Assembly: GCA_029261405.1 (NCBI GenBank)
Contig: JAJDBK010000033.1
Coordinates: 1 to 52,970 of the forward strand
DNA: 52,970 nt
Reading direction: 5' to 3'
Source of the DNA: Nitrospinaceae bacterium
GTDB taxonomy: Bacteria > Nitrospinota_A > UBA7883 > JAJDBK01
The stretch's first letter is position 1; each line of letters starts with the position of its first letter. The notes beneath the pieces are model-generated. The model searched no databases, was not told where the DNA came from, and worked only from the letters and a program-made list of their open reading frames with translations. This document shows, in pieces, positions 7,416 through 16,463 of the stretch. Made by a program: the position numbers and the translations under genes.

Positions 7416-7760
7416 TTAACCAAAGAAACATGCGTATGGATCATCATCAATTTCGTCCAGCAATTCAGAGAGTTGTGGCGCCGACTCTTTTGGGTTGTAG
7501 GGATGAAACTTCAGATCCGCCCGGCGCCAGTAAAGTTTCCAGAGGTTTTTGCTCCTGACGTAAGTGATTTTCGCAAAGGGCATTTTATGAAAAATTTTCG
7601 GATCATTCCATTTGGGCCGGACTTCAAACAGGATTACGCTTTGCCCCTCAACCTTATACTCGGTTCGGATCTTATCTCGAAGGTGAGAGGGGGACCTTTT
7701 CTTGCACAGCCCGCTTACGTCACGTTTTATTCGTTGTAGCTCAATTTCTGAAAAAGCCAT
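7416..7760 (-). CDS. DUF3024 family protein
   Basis: The product is 114 residues from ATG 7760 (a GTG lies three codons upstream). It matches the DUF3024 pattern throughout: VILFEVRPKWNDP, AKITYVRSKNLWKLYWRRADLKFHPY and the C-terminal DDDPYACFFG. The family has no established function and is often found near integrases and mobile genes. It lies 21 bases upstream of the recombinase start in the same orientation and may share a transcript. No clear Shine-Dalgarno sequence precedes the start. Confidence 0.85.
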   Translation of the reverse strand: MAFSEIELQRIKRDVSGLCKKRSPSHLRDKIRTEYKVEGQSVILFEVRPKWNDPKIFHKMPFAKITYVRSKNLWKLYWRRADLKFHPYNPKESAPQLSELLDEIDDDPYACFFG

Positions 7761-8026
7761 TGGCGACACAATTGGAAAAATAATGAATGTATGAATTGTA
7801 ACAGAGTAGCATTACCCAAGCGACCCGCCCGCACATCACACACCCATGAGATTATCGAATACGAAACCTGACAAAACCTGAGATTTAAAACAATCGGCTT
7901 CAAAGCCAGGAACCTCGCTTTATTTCTGGCGCAACAAACTCCCGAATCTAAGAACTTAACAAAACTTAACTTTTTCCAGCCACGTTGTACGGTTTGCTGA
8001 CTAGGAGTCTGTCGGACTTGGGGTGT

Positions 8027-8596
8027 TCAATTTGCCTGTAATGTCGGGAGTGGTCGATAAATTTCAGAATAATTTATGGCGGCGATGCGGTAGTCTCTGA
8101 GCGTGACTGAGGGAACGAGGATTTCGCCTCTGGCAGGTTGAAGACGCATAATGCGGGACTCTTCGTCAGTGAGGTTGACCTGATCTTTGTCACGAGGTCC
8201 CGGTTGCGGTGGTTCCGGTTCTTTCCCGCGCGGTTTCTCGCCTTCTTCGCGTTGGGCTTGCCGCCTGGCTCGCTTCTCCTCAAAGGCGCGTTGCTCAGCT
8301 CTATACCGCTCTTCGGCCCTTGCCTCAATCGTAGCCTTAGCCTTGGCCAATGCCGCCAGACGTACTTCCCGGCGAGCGATTTCTGCGGGAACATCCATGC
8401 CGTCCGGCGCACTGTTCTGGTCAGCAACCTCGGCCATATCCGTCAGCGCCTTCACTTCTTCCTTGGGTTTCGCCTCTATCTTCTGCGCATGGGCATACGA
8501 GAGCGCCTTGTGCTTGCCTGCGTTCGCCTTGATCTTCGTGCCATCCAGAGCTATCCGCCCAAGCTTAACGAGATTCATCTCACGCGCCAGCATCAA
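8027..8596 (-). pseudogene. Transposase fragment
   Basis: The frame encodes the middle of an IS1182-type DDE transposase: VLMLAREM then VKLGRIALDGTKIKANAGKH, a charged coiled-coil insert rich in Ala, Arg and Glu, and PGPRDKDQVNLTDEESRIM. The N-terminal part is missing, although the frame stays open to the IS end with no normal start. After ESRIM (near 8155) the protein departs from the family and stops at 8027, so the catalytic C-terminal half is also gone. It cannot be active. Confidence 0.8.
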
Positions 8597-8634
8597 TACC
8601 TGAACAAAAAGCCGTTCGAGTTCCGGAAGAAAAC

Positions 8635-8658
8635 TTCCGATAATGTATTTTATCGGAA
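8635..8658. repeat. Perfect 9-bp hairpin beside the IS end
   Basis: TTCCGATAA (8635-8643) and TTATCGGAA (8650-8658) are exact inverted repeats around a six-base spacer. The hairpin touches the directly repeated IS end at 8658. Its function is unknown; it could be part of the IS terminus. Confidence 0.5.
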
Positions 8659-8736
8659 CTAGGAGCCTGTCGGACTTGGGATGATCCTGCTATAAAGTGG
8701 CGCGACCACAGCGAAAAAGTCAGGTTTTGTCAGGTT

Positions 8737-10878
8737 CTACAAAATCCGGCCCAGCCTCTGGCGTATCCGTTCCCAGATCGGTATGACCGACCGGATGAAC
8801 CTGCTCATCCCGTCAATTTTATCCCGCCACTTTTCATCAATGTCACCTGAGTGAATCAGGACGGGGTGCGTCAGAAAATCCCAATGTATATCTGTTGCGT
8901 GTTGTCTGTAAAAGTCCCCCAGCTTTTTACGATCAACAGCTCCTTTCCCCTCCATTCCGATTTTCTTTGATCCGTCGCTGATCTCCACGGTCATGAATTC
9001 ATCCGAATCTTTGACGATATGGTAATCGTTTATATCGGGACAGGCGGCGGCAAGCCATGACGTGTCGAAGTTGCCCTCCTTGAGAGGCGTATATTTGCGT
9101 GGGTGGATCATCAGCGGGTGCATATGCAGGTTGTGGCTGACGTAAGCGGTATCGTCCAGTTTGCAGAGAAGATGGGCCGGACCGGTAGTAAAAGGGTTTG
9201 CGTCGATCTGTTGAGCCTTTACTATCGGGTGCATGTTGTCAAACGCCATTTGCGCCAGGACTCGTGCCGGTACCGGAGAGCTTCCCTCTCTCGTTCCGAA
9301 ACGCCTGATGAATTCGGGGGCGAAACTTTCGCGGATAACCCTTATACCCTGTGTTACTACCACCCTCTTTCCCTCTTCGGCCTGTTCGATAACCCGTTGC
9401 ATAGCTCCTTCCGAATAGATCTGGTCGGGCGGCAGGATAACGAGTCGCGCATCCGCCCGACTTGCAGAGGCCACAGCTACCCTGTGCATGCTGGTCATCA
9501 GGAGTAGAGCGTTATCCTTCTCACGCCATCCATCCATGAAGAGATGATCAAGAGCGATAACTTCGGTTGGTATGAGTTCGTTTATCTTCCTGAAGAGCGG
9601 ATGTCGCCTTATCATCTCCGCATCGTCTGTTCTGGTGTAGACTTTATAGATGGCGTTGGTTCTTTCTGCGAAGGCGAAAAGATTTCCGTCGGTGCAATGG
9701 TTTGGAAGTATCACGTCGAGGAAGTTTCTGGTGAACGCCTCGCCCCAGAGGTAATTGACGATATGAAATTTCATCAAGGCTGATGAGGTGGGTAAAGTGT
9801 CGCAAGGAGGTAATTTCTTTTCGGTTATCGCTTCCGGAGTCAGTAGTAAAATATTTCCGATGAAGCTGGCATATGCTTGGGCGACCTTATCGGGTTGCTT
9901 TGACGGGTCGGTGTCAAGTTCCAGTAGCTGAATATCGTTTTCGTCGCTCAGCGATTTTAGAGCCTCTGTCGAAGACCCGAATGAAACCAGCGCCAGGCAT
10001 TCTCCTTTGTCTGAAAATTTGGCGATGATACTCTTAAGCGCGTCAACTCCCTCATCACCGATCATTGCAGGAGAAACCTCCAGAATCGTCAAGGCGTATT
10101 GAGCAGGGTCTCTTTTACTCAGGGAGATATCGATCCGTTTCAGATCGTACCCTTCCACACCCCGGTTAATGATGGTTACAGTCGGCAAACTTTCCTGTAA
10201 CCGCCAGGCAAAAGTCTCTTCGTCGGATAGACCGACACCGAAGGTATTATCGCCTCCCGAAAGAGTCACGACAGGTCGGTCCGCCGGTGTGGGTTCGTTC
10301 GCATCGATGGCCCGGTTTCCTTTCCTGTCGATTTTGAGCCTGTAGAAACGCTCCGTTCCCAAAGGTGAGGTGCGCCAGACAGAACAATCGACATGCGCCG
10401 ATATCCAACCGGTCAGCGGATCGGGCGCAAGGGAAGGGAGGCAGAGGGACCGCCACTGTTCCAGGTCGGGATTTCCTGACCGGGTCAAACGGTGACAGGG
10501 TAGGTGAGGTGCGCCTGCGTCCCCCCAATACTCCAGGTTTCCCGGATCGGATGAGAGGGAGGCGTAGATTTCGGCGTCCCCCAGCAAACCTGTTTTTTCC
10601 CAGAGACGCAGGGCGGCGGAGACACGCTCATGCTCGAACTGATCGCCCACCACGAAGACCACCTTGCCGGGTCCGAGCTTTCGTAATGTCTGTAGCAGTC
10701 CGATATTTTTCCAGGTAACCATTCCCTTAAAGTGGGCGATGAGTCCAGAAAGCTCTTTCTCACGACCGGAACGGGCCACCACCAGAACTTCGTAACCGGC
10801 CTTTCCTAGTTGTATGGCGGCGTTGCGAACATGGTCGCTACGGCTGGTTCCGATAAGGATAATACGCTCTGTTTTCAT
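8737..10878 (-). CDS. Three-domain protein: Rossmann-like, SGNH-like, glycosyltransferase-like
   Basis: The product is 713 residues. Residues ~1-130 form an alternating alpha/beta domain (IILIGTSRSDHVRNAA...VVFVVGDQ). A middle domain (~205-345) opens with LSGGDNTFGVGLSDEETFAWRL, close to block I of SGNH/GDSL hydrolases although the nucleophile Ser position reads Asn (GDNTFG). From ~370 to ~650 it is clearly homologous to the 20267-21658 protein: LPPDQIYSEG, GKRVVVTQGIRVIRESF, DNMHPIV, MHPLMIHPRK and DINDYHIVKDSDEF all align. I do not recognise this last domain by name; a GT-A-like role is inferred from the glycan context. It is divergent from the operon starting at 11033, 154 bases away, and lies next to IS debris. 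Confidence 0.75.
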   Translation of the reverse strand: MKTERIILIGTSRSDHVRNAAIQLGKAGYEVLVVARSGREKELSGLIAHFKGMVTWKNIGLLQTLRKLGPGKVVFVVGDQFEHERVSAALRLWEKTGLLGDAEIYASLSSDPGNLEYWGDAGAPHLPCHRLTRSGNPDLEQWRSLCLPSLAPDPLTGWISAHVDCSVWRTSPLGTERFYRLKIDRKGNRAIDANEPTPADRPVVTLSGGDNTFGVGLSDEETFAWRLQESLPTVTIINRGVEGYDLKRIDISLSKRDPAQYALTILEVSPAMIGDEGVDALKSIIAKFSDKGECLALVSFGSSTEALKSLSDENDIQLLELDTDPSKQPDKVAQAYASFIGNILLLTPEAITEKKLPPCDTLPTSSALMKFHIVNYLWGEAFTRNFLDVILPNHCTDGNLFAFAERTNAIYKVYTRTDDAEMIRRHPLFRKINELIPTEVIALDHLFMDGWREKDNALLLMTSMHRVAVASASRADARLVILPPDQIYSEGAMQRVIEQAEEGKRVVVTQGIRVIRESFAPEFIRRFGTREGSSPVPARVLAQMAFDNMHPIVKAQQIDANPFTTGPAHLLCKLDDTAYVSHNLHMHPLMIHPRKYTPLKEGNFDTSWLAAACPDINDYHIVKDSDEFMTVEISDGSKKIGMEGKGAVDRKKLGDFYRQHATDIHWDFLTHPVLIHSGDIDEKWRDKIDGMSRFIRSVIPIWERIRQRLGRIL

Positions 10879-11032
10879 CAGGTTCGACTATTGCTATGGC
10901 ACAACTATTTTTCCTCGCCAGCTATCAAGACCGCCGCTTATCTTCCGATAAATCATACATGTACGCTTTAATATCGGTGTCAGATTGTATGATAGACTGC
11001 CAAACAGGTAATGAGAAGTTAAACAGACAACC

Positions 11033-12019
11033 ATGACGAAAAGAACAACGGAAACCTCTCCTTCGTATCCCCTTTTTGACCGTTCCAGGCTTGAGATCGA
11101 TCCTTTGTCTGCCCGTGTTCACGATCTGACCCGTGACGTGGTGATGGATCTTTCTCCCGCTGAGACTGTAAGTGAGCCGCTTTCTGATACGGCGAAACGG
11201 ATTGTGAAAGCGCGGACGGAAGGGTCAGCGGTTGTCATGATGATCGGTGGTCATGTCATTCGGGCCGGTGTCCAGCGCTATCTTATTGATATGATGGAGC
11301 GTGGATTTATTTCCGCTCTATGTTGCAACGGCGCCTGCCTTATCCACGACTACGAGTTCGCCCTTATCGGCGCCACCACCGAGAGTGTCGCCACCTATAT
11401 AAAGGATGGCCGGTTCGGCCTTTGGCGGGAGACGGGTCATATCAACGATATCGTCACCGCCACCGCCTCTGACGGTCGGGGATTGGGGGAGGGCATCGGC
11501 GCCGATATAGCCACAGGCGACTATCCGCACCACGATATCAGCCTCTTTGCGGCGGCTTACCGGCTTGGAGTTCCGGTCACCGTCCATGTGGGGATCGGTT
11601 ACGACATCGTTTTTGAACATCCGAACTGCGACGGCGCCGCATGGGGCATGACCAGCTACACCGATTTCCTGAGTCTGGCCGCTATATTCGAAAACCTTGA
11701 GGGTGGTGTGGTGATGAATTTCGGTAGCGCCGTGATGGCCCCGGAGGTGTTTTTAAAGGCGCTAGCCATGGCGCGAAACGTAGCGAGACAGAAGGGGGAG
11801 GAGATAAATGACTTTACCACGCTTGTAGCGGACTTAAGGCCTCCCCCTTTCAGGGAAGGTAAAGAGCCGCCAAAAGGTAGCGCGGAATACTATTTCCGTC
11901 CGTTCAAGACGATGCTGGTCCGGACGGTGAGCGACGGGGGTAAAAGTTTCTACGCACAAGGGGATCACGCAGTCACCATTCCGCAACTCTGGACAGCCGT
12001 TACCGGGGAGAGCCGCTGA
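11033..12019 (+). CDS. Deoxyhypusine synthase-like protein
   Basis: The product is 328 residues. The central part (VVMMIGGHVIRAGVQRYLIDMMERG, then CCNGACLIHDYEFALIGATTESVATYI and FGLWRETG) follows the NAD-binding core of the deoxyhypusine synthase superfamily, whose members move an aminobutyl group from spermidine through a lysine imine. The C-terminal segment KSFYAQGDHAVTIPQLW aligns with that fold, and RPFK may hold the lysine. Bacteria lack eIF5A, so the substrate must differ; homospermidine-type or sugar chemistry are possibilities. It is the first gene of a ten-gene operon and overlaps the next gene by one base. Confidence 0.68.
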   Translation: MTKRTTETSPSYPLFDRSRLEIDPLSARVHDLTRDVVMDLSPAETVSEPLSDTAKRIVKARTEGSAVVMMIGGHVIRAGVQRYLIDMMERGFISALCCNGACLIHDYEFALIGATTESVATYIKDGRFGLWRETGHINDIVTATASDGRGLGEGIGADIATGDYPHHDISLFAAAYRLGVPVTVHVGIGYDIVFEHPNCDGAAWGMTSYTDFLSLAAIFENLEGGVVMNFGSAVMAPEVFLKALAMARNVARQKGEEINDFTTLVADLRPPPFREGKEPPKGSAEYYFRPFKTMLVRTVSDGGKSFYAQGDHAVTIPQLWTAVTGESR

Positions 12020-13086
12020 TGGACAGGTTCAGGATCGACAGCCACAAGCTTAACTATCATCCGGGCCGGGTGTCGGCTTGGAAGCGGGGAGAAAATGTCT
12101 ACCCGATCTATATGGAGATAAGCCCCATCGGCGCATGTAACCACCGCTGTACCTTCTGTGGTCTTGATTTCATGGAGTATAAGAACAGAAGCCTCGATAC
12201 AAGGCTTCTTGTGGAGCGTCTCGCCGAACTGGGGGAGCTGGGTCTTAAAAGTGTCATGTACGCGGGGGAGGGGGAGCCGCTGTTACACAAGGATATGCCG
12301 ACCATCGCGGAAAAGACGAAAGAGAGCGGAATCGACGTGGCTTTCACCACCAACGCCGTTCCGTTGACCGCCGAAAAGGCTGAACGGATCATCCCTGTGA
12401 GCCAATGGATCAAGGTGAGTCTCAACGCCGGGACAGCCGCCACCTACGCCACCATTCACAGAACAAAAGAGTCCGATTTTGAGCGGGTTTTTGCAAACCT
12501 CGCCACCGCCAGGATTATACGCGAAAAGACGAAGAGTGACTGTACCATGGGGGTTCAGATCATCCTGCTCGAAGAAAACCTTCACGAGGTGGTTACTCTG
12601 GCCGAAAGGGTCCGGGATATGGGGCTTGACTATCTGGTGGTGAAACCGTATTCGCAACATCCGCAGAGCGTTACAGAACGGAAATACGGGATAGACCACG
12701 GTTCTATGGAGAAACTGGCCGATAAGCTGAATCTCCTTGCCACCGATACTTTTCAGGCGATCTTCCGTACCCAGGCGATGGAAAAGGTGAACGAAGAGGT
12801 GAAACCGTACACCGAATGTCTGGCTCTTCCTTTCTGGTCTTATATAGATGCGGGTGGCGGCGTATGGGGTTGCTCTGTCTTTCTTGGTGATGACCGTTTT
12901 TATTACGGCTCCATCGTAGAAAACAGCTTCAGGGAGATATGGGAAGGGGAGAGGCGGCGTAAGTCGTTGGCCTTCGTTCGGGAGAAGCTCGACGCCTCCC
13001 AATGCCGCACCAACTGCCGTATGGACAAAGTGAACCTTTTTCTGCGCGATCTTTCAAATCCTCCCGACCATGTCAATTTCATCTGA
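12019..13086 (+). CDS. Radical SAM/SPASM protein A
   Basis: The product is 355 residues. The radical SAM cluster motif CNHRCTFC is at Cys40, Cys44 and Cys47. The GGE-like motif reads YAGEGEPLL. The C-terminal half has SPASM-like cysteines (TECLALPFW, WGCSVF, QCRTNCRMD) that may bind a second Fe-S cluster. The last residues NPPDHVNFI resemble the DPDHLGFV ending of the 17142-18212 protein, and both share a KLxYHPGRV-type start, so they are paralogues. The start codon overlaps the stop of the preceding gene. Substrate is unknown; it likely acts on a sugar or sugar-derived intermediate made by the operon. Confidence 0.85.
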   Translation: MDRFRIDSHKLNYHPGRVSAWKRGENVYPIYMEISPIGACNHRCTFCGLDFMEYKNRSLDTRLLVERLAELGELGLKSVMYAGEGEPLLHKDMPTIAEKTKESGIDVAFTTNAVPLTAEKAERIIPVSQWIKVSLNAGTAATYATIHRTKESDFERVFANLATARIIREKTKSDCTMGVQIILLEENLHEVVTLAERVRDMGLDYLVVKPYSQHPQSVTERKYGIDHGSMEKLADKLNLLATDTFQAIFRTQAMEKVNEEVKPYTECLALPFWSYIDAGGGVWGCSVFLGDDRFYYGSIVENSFREIWEGERRRKSLAFVREKLDASQCRTNCRMDKVNLFLRDLSNPPDHVNFI

Positions 13087-13095
13087 TTATCGTTA

Positions 13096-14721
13096 ATGAT
13101 TATCGGGGTAGATTTTGACAACACCATCGCCGGTTACGACGACCTTATGATTGGTTACGCCGTAAAGGCTGGTGTCGCGTCTCCGGGTGAGGATCTTACA
13201 AAACGAGAGATACGGGACCGTATCCGGGCTACGGAGAATGGTGAGACGGCGTGGCGCAGGTTGCAGGCGACGGTTTATGGCGACCGGATGGGTGAGGCTG
13301 TACTGATGGCGGGGGTGACAGATTTCTTCCGGGCCATGAGCGCCCGTTCCATACCCCTTTATATCATCAGCCACAAAACCGAAAGAGCGGCCGAAGGGGC
13401 CAGCGGGGTCAATCTGCGGGAAGTGGCCCTTTCGTGGATGAAGACGAAAGGTTTTTTCAGCGACGAGTCGTTGGGCCTCTCCCTCTCGTCCATATATTTC
13501 GAAGCGACCAGGGAGGAGAAGATAGCGCGGATACGCTCGCTCGGTTGCACCCATTTCATCGACGATCTCGTGGAAACGTTCGTGGATCCGTCGTTTCCGG
13601 AAGGAGTAATAAAAATCCTGTTTGCTCGGTCCGCCCCCGATCCGCTTCCCGTCGGCATCCGGCATCGCTCCAACTGGCGTGAGATTAAAGATGTTATTGA
13701 AAACGAAGGACTTGCAAAAACAATCGACAACCTAACAGGCGCCGCCCCGTCTGATATCGAGCTTGTGGCCGGTGGGCGCAACTCCAGAGTCTACAAGGTA
13801 TACGCAAGCGACGGTCGGCTCTACGCCGCCAAGTGGTACCACGGTAAAACGATGGAGGGGCGCGACCGACTCTCTGTCGAAACCAAAAGTGTCAGATTCC
13901 TTCGACGGCATGGGGAAACGTCGGTTCCTGAGCTATTCGCCGTCAACAGTGAAAATAGCGTCGCCCTCTTCGATTTTATCGATGGAGAGCCTGTTTCAGC
14001 CCTTTCCGCCGCTGACATCGATCAGCTTACCGATTTTTTATTACGGCTTGAACGGCTCGCCCGCCTGCCTGAAAGTGAAAGTCTGCCGACCGCCTCCGCC
14101 GCCTGTCTGCGTCTTGCCGATATTAACGATCAGATCAGGGCGCGGCTTGACCGGTTTTCCCTGACCGCTCCCGATTCGCCGGAGTTTACAGCCCTTGATG
14201 ATTTTCTGACAAACCGGTTCAAGCCGACTTTAGCCAGGTTTTCGACGCAGGTCGATGGTATTGATTATAAAAAACGGCTTGAACGGAAGGAAATGACATT
14301 AAGCCCGTCAGACACAGGGTTTCATAACGCCATGCGCCGTCCGGACGGCGGTCTGGTATTCTTCGATTTCGAATATTTCGGGTGGGACGATCCGGCAAAA
14401 ATGATTCTTGATGTTCTGCTACATCCCGGTATGGATCTGACATTGGCCAATAAAAAGCGGTTTATCGATAGAATGGTTCCCGCTTTTTCAGAGAGCCTGA
14501 AATACCGGTTATCGATTCTTTACCCGCTTGTAGGACTGAAGTGGATTACGATACTGCTCAACGAGTTTGTGGCCGCCGACCGAAAGCGGCGCGAGTTCGC
14601 CTCCGACGAATCGTGGGAGAATGAAAGCCGGATCTTGCGCCGCCAGCTTGAAAAGGCGGAGAGAGCGCTTGAAAAACTTTATGACAACAACAATGAAACC
14701 GCTGGTCTGTTACGAATATGA
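13096..14721 (+). CDS. HAD hydrolase fused to APH/choline-kinase-like phosphotransferase
   Basis: The product is 541 residues with two enzyme domains. Residues 1-~200 are HAD-like: motif I DFDNT near the start, motif II IISHKT and motif IV region HFIDDLVE. Residues ~215-510 resemble aminoglycoside phosphotransferase/choline kinases: nucleotide-loop region LVAGGRNSRVYKV, AAKWY, a hinge ALFDFIDGEP, a catalytic loop SPSDTGFHNAM in place of HxDxxxxN, and DFEYFGWDDP for the metal site. The fusion puts phosphate addition and removal on one chain, which suggests consecutive steps on one metabolite. It sits nine bases after the radical SAM gene and overlaps the transketolase gene by four. Confidence 0.8.
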   Translation: MIIGVDFDNTIAGYDDLMIGYAVKAGVASPGEDLTKREIRDRIRATENGETAWRRLQATVYGDRMGEAVLMAGVTDFFRAMSARSIPLYIISHKTERAAEGASGVNLREVALSWMKTKGFFSDESLGLSLSSIYFEATREEKIARIRSLGCTHFIDDLVETFVDPSFPEGVIKILFARSAPDPLPVGIRHRSNWREIKDVIENEGLAKTIDNLTGAAPSDIELVAGGRNSRVYKVYASDGRLYAAKWYHGKTMEGRDRLSVETKSVRFLRRHGETSVPELFAVNSENSVALFDFIDGEPVSALSAADIDQLTDFLLRLERLARLPESESLPTASAACLRLADINDQIRARLDRFSLTAPDSPEFTALDDFLTNRFKPTLARFSTQVDGIDYKKRLERKEMTLSPSDTGFHNAMRRPDGGLVFFDFEYFGWDDPAKMILDVLLHPGMDLTLANKKRFIDRMVPAFSESLKYRLSILYPLVGLKWITILLNEFVAADRKRREFASDESWENESRILRRQLEKAERALEKLYDNNNETAGLLRI

Positions 14722-15539
14722 CAAATCGATCTACCGCCACGCTCGATGAACGATCCCTCGCCCTGCGCCGCTCCATCGTAAATACGCTGGTAGCCGGGGG
14801 GCGCGGTCACCTCGGCGCCGCCTTCTCGCTGGTGGAGATCCTGCGGGTACTTTACGATGACTGGCTAAACTACAGGGCGGACGATCCCGGCTGGCCCGAC
14901 CGTGACCGCCTGATCTTAAGCAAGGGGCATGGATGTCTTGCGCTCTATGTTCTGCTGGCTGAAAAAGGATTTTTTCCCGTAGATGAATTAAAGACTTTTT
15001 GCGCCTTTAATTCCAGGCTGGGAGGCCATCCGGAGACCATTATTCCGGGTGTGGAGGCCTCCACCGGCAGTTTGGGGCATGGGCTTGCCATAGGAGTCGG
15101 CATGGCTATAGCCATCCGGGGCGCCTCTTCGAGGATCGCCGTCATTCTCGGAGACGGTGAGTGCGACGAAGGTTCGGTCTGGGAGGCGGCGATGCTGGCG
15201 GCGAAACACAGACTCGATAATCTGGTGGCTATCATCGACTACAACAAACATCAATCGTACGGCGCCACAGGTTCTGTTATGGAGCTTGAGCCTTTCACCG
15301 ACAAGTGGCGCAGTTTCGGGTTCGCCGTAGAGGAGGTGGACGGGCACGACGTGGCCGGCGTAAAGGAGGCGATCGAGTCATTGCCTTATGGGAAGGGGAA
15401 ACCGTCGGCCCTGATCTGTCATACGGTCAAGGGAAGGGGAATCCCCTTTACAGAGAACAATCTTTCGTGGCATCACAAGAGCGGCATGAAAGAGGAGGAG
15501 GTCGAAAGCCTGATGAGAGCGTTGGGGGACGGTTCATGA
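14718..15539 (+). CDS. Transketolase, N-terminal subunit
   Basis: The product is 273 residues and covers the thiamine-diphosphate pyrophosphate-binding half of transketolase. Diagnostic blocks are GHLGAAFSLVEIL, SKGHGCLALY, LGGHPE, STGSLGHGL and GDGECDEGSVWEAAM with NLVAIIDYNKHQSYG. The start overlaps the previous stop as ATGA, and its own stop overlaps the start of the C-terminal subunit gene the same way, so the two halves should be made in equal amounts. Split transketolases are common in dedicated sugar pathways, where they make or shorten an unusual ketose rather than serve the pentose phosphate cycle. Confidence 0.93.
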   Translation: MTNRSTATLDERSLALRRSIVNTLVAGGRGHLGAAFSLVEILRVLYDDWLNYRADDPGWPDRDRLILSKGHGCLALYVLLAEKGFFPVDELKTFCAFNSRLGGHPETIIPGVEASTGSLGHGLAIGVGMAIAIRGASSRIAVILGDGECDEGSVWEAAMLAAKHRLDNLVAIIDYNKHQSYGATGSVMELEPFTDKWRSFGFAVEEVDGHDVAGVKEAIESLPYGKGKPSALICHTVKGRGIPFTENNLSWHHKSGMKEEEVESLMRALGDGS

Positions 15540-16462
15540 GAAAAACATGCCTTGAGCAGGTGCACGAACTTGCCCGGACCGATGAGCGGGTGATATTCAT
15601 CGGTTCCGACCTTGGTGTCGGCACCCTGGACGCTATGGTCGAAGAGTTCCCGGACCGTTTTTATATGGAGGGGATCGCCGAGGCGGCTGTGATCGGCATG
15701 GCAAGCGGTATGGCGATGGAGGGGCTGATACCTTACGTCAACACCATAGCGACTTTCCTTACGCGGCGCTGTTTCGAGCAGGCGGTTGTGGATACGGCCC
15801 TGCACAACCTTCCGCTACGGCTCATCGGCAACGGTGGCGGCTATGTCTACGCTCCCCTCGGTCCAACCCATCAGGCGGTGGAGGATATGGCGATATTTCG
15901 CGCCATACCGAACATGGCGATAGTGGCTGTGGCGGACGCTGACGAAATGCGTCGGCTCATGCCGCTGACTCTTGACTGGCCCGGACCTCTTTATATCCGG
16001 CTCGGCAAGGGATACGATCCGATCGTGAGCGAGGAGAAGAACGGATTTACCATCGGCAAGGCTGTCACCATGCGGGAAGGGGATGACGCTTTGCTCGTCA
16101 CCACCGGCGTAAGCCTTAAACCGGCGCTCGAATCGGCCTCTCTTCTGGAACAAAAGGGAATCGGCGTTACTGTCCTGCATTGCCATACGGTCAAGCCGCT
16201 TGATACAGATAGTGTTATCAAACACGCCAGAGGTAAAAAAGTTATCCTCACCATTGAGGAGGGGACGATTGTCGGCGGACTGGGCGGCTCTGTGGCCGAA
16301 ACCCTGATGGAAGCTGGTGTCACACCCTCAAAACTGTTCCGGCGTGTCGGCATGGATGATCGATTCGCCCATAACTACGGGTCGCAGGCGCAGATAATGA
16401 GTTCCATAGGCATCGACGCGGAATCGCTTACGGCGCTGGTTGAAAAGGGGGTAAACGGATAG
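15536..16462 (+). CDS. Transketolase, C-terminal subunit
   Basis: The product is 308 residues from ATG 15536, which forms an ATGA overlap with the N-terminal subunit stop. It has the pyrimidine-binding domain with the cofactor-activating glutamate in GIAEAAVIGMASGMA, the block GGGYVYAPLGPTHQAVEDMA, and the C-terminal transketolase domain (VTTGVSLKPALE, VLHCHTVKPLD, IEEGTIVGGLGGSVAE). A longer open frame begins at 15305 inside the upstream gene and is rejected. It should pair with the 14718-15539 product to form a heterotetrameric transketolase. Confidence 0.93.
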   Translation: MRKTCLEQVHELARTDERVIFIGSDLGVGTLDAMVEEFPDRFYMEGIAEAAVIGMASGMAMEGLIPYVNTIATFLTRRCFEQAVVDTALHNLPLRLIGNGGGYVYAPLGPTHQAVEDMAIFRAIPNMAIVAVADADEMRRLMPLTLDWPGPLYIRLGKGYDPIVSEEKNGFTIGKAVTMREGDDALLVTTGVSLKPALESASLLEQKGIGVTVLHCHTVKPLDTDSVIKHARGKKVILTIEEGTIVGGLGGSVAETLMEAGVTPSKLFRRVGMDDRFAHNYGSQAQIMSSIGIDAESLTALVEKGVNG

Positions 16463-16463
16463 C

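Larger units (their letters stand above)
8000..8680 (-). mobile_element. Decayed insertion sequence, IS1182-like
   Basis: The remnant lies between two copies of a 23-bp sequence (8000-8022 and 8658-8680, one mismatch) containing CTGTCGGACTTGGG. The copies are in the same orientation rather than inverted, which is not what two ends of one intact IS should show. The element is far too short for a complete IS of this group. It is likely a deletion product or the fusion of two partial copies. Confidence 0.6.
7865..8736. repeat. 17-bp perfect inverted repeats around the IS remnant
   Basis: AACCTGACAAAACCTGA at 7865-7881 has an exact reverse complement at 8720-8736. Each arm itself contains AACCTGA twice. 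The right arm starts directly after the stop codon of the 8737-10878 gene. Together they enclose an 872-bp segment holding the decayed transposase, so they may be the ends of, or target structure for, an older insertion. The region 7770-8026 otherwise contains nothing I can call. Confidence 0.6.

Noticed and set aside
15305-15535. Upstream extension of the transketolase C-terminal subunit
   Set aside because: It lies wholly inside the N-terminal subunit gene in another frame, and the ATGA overlap at 15536 gives the family-typical start.
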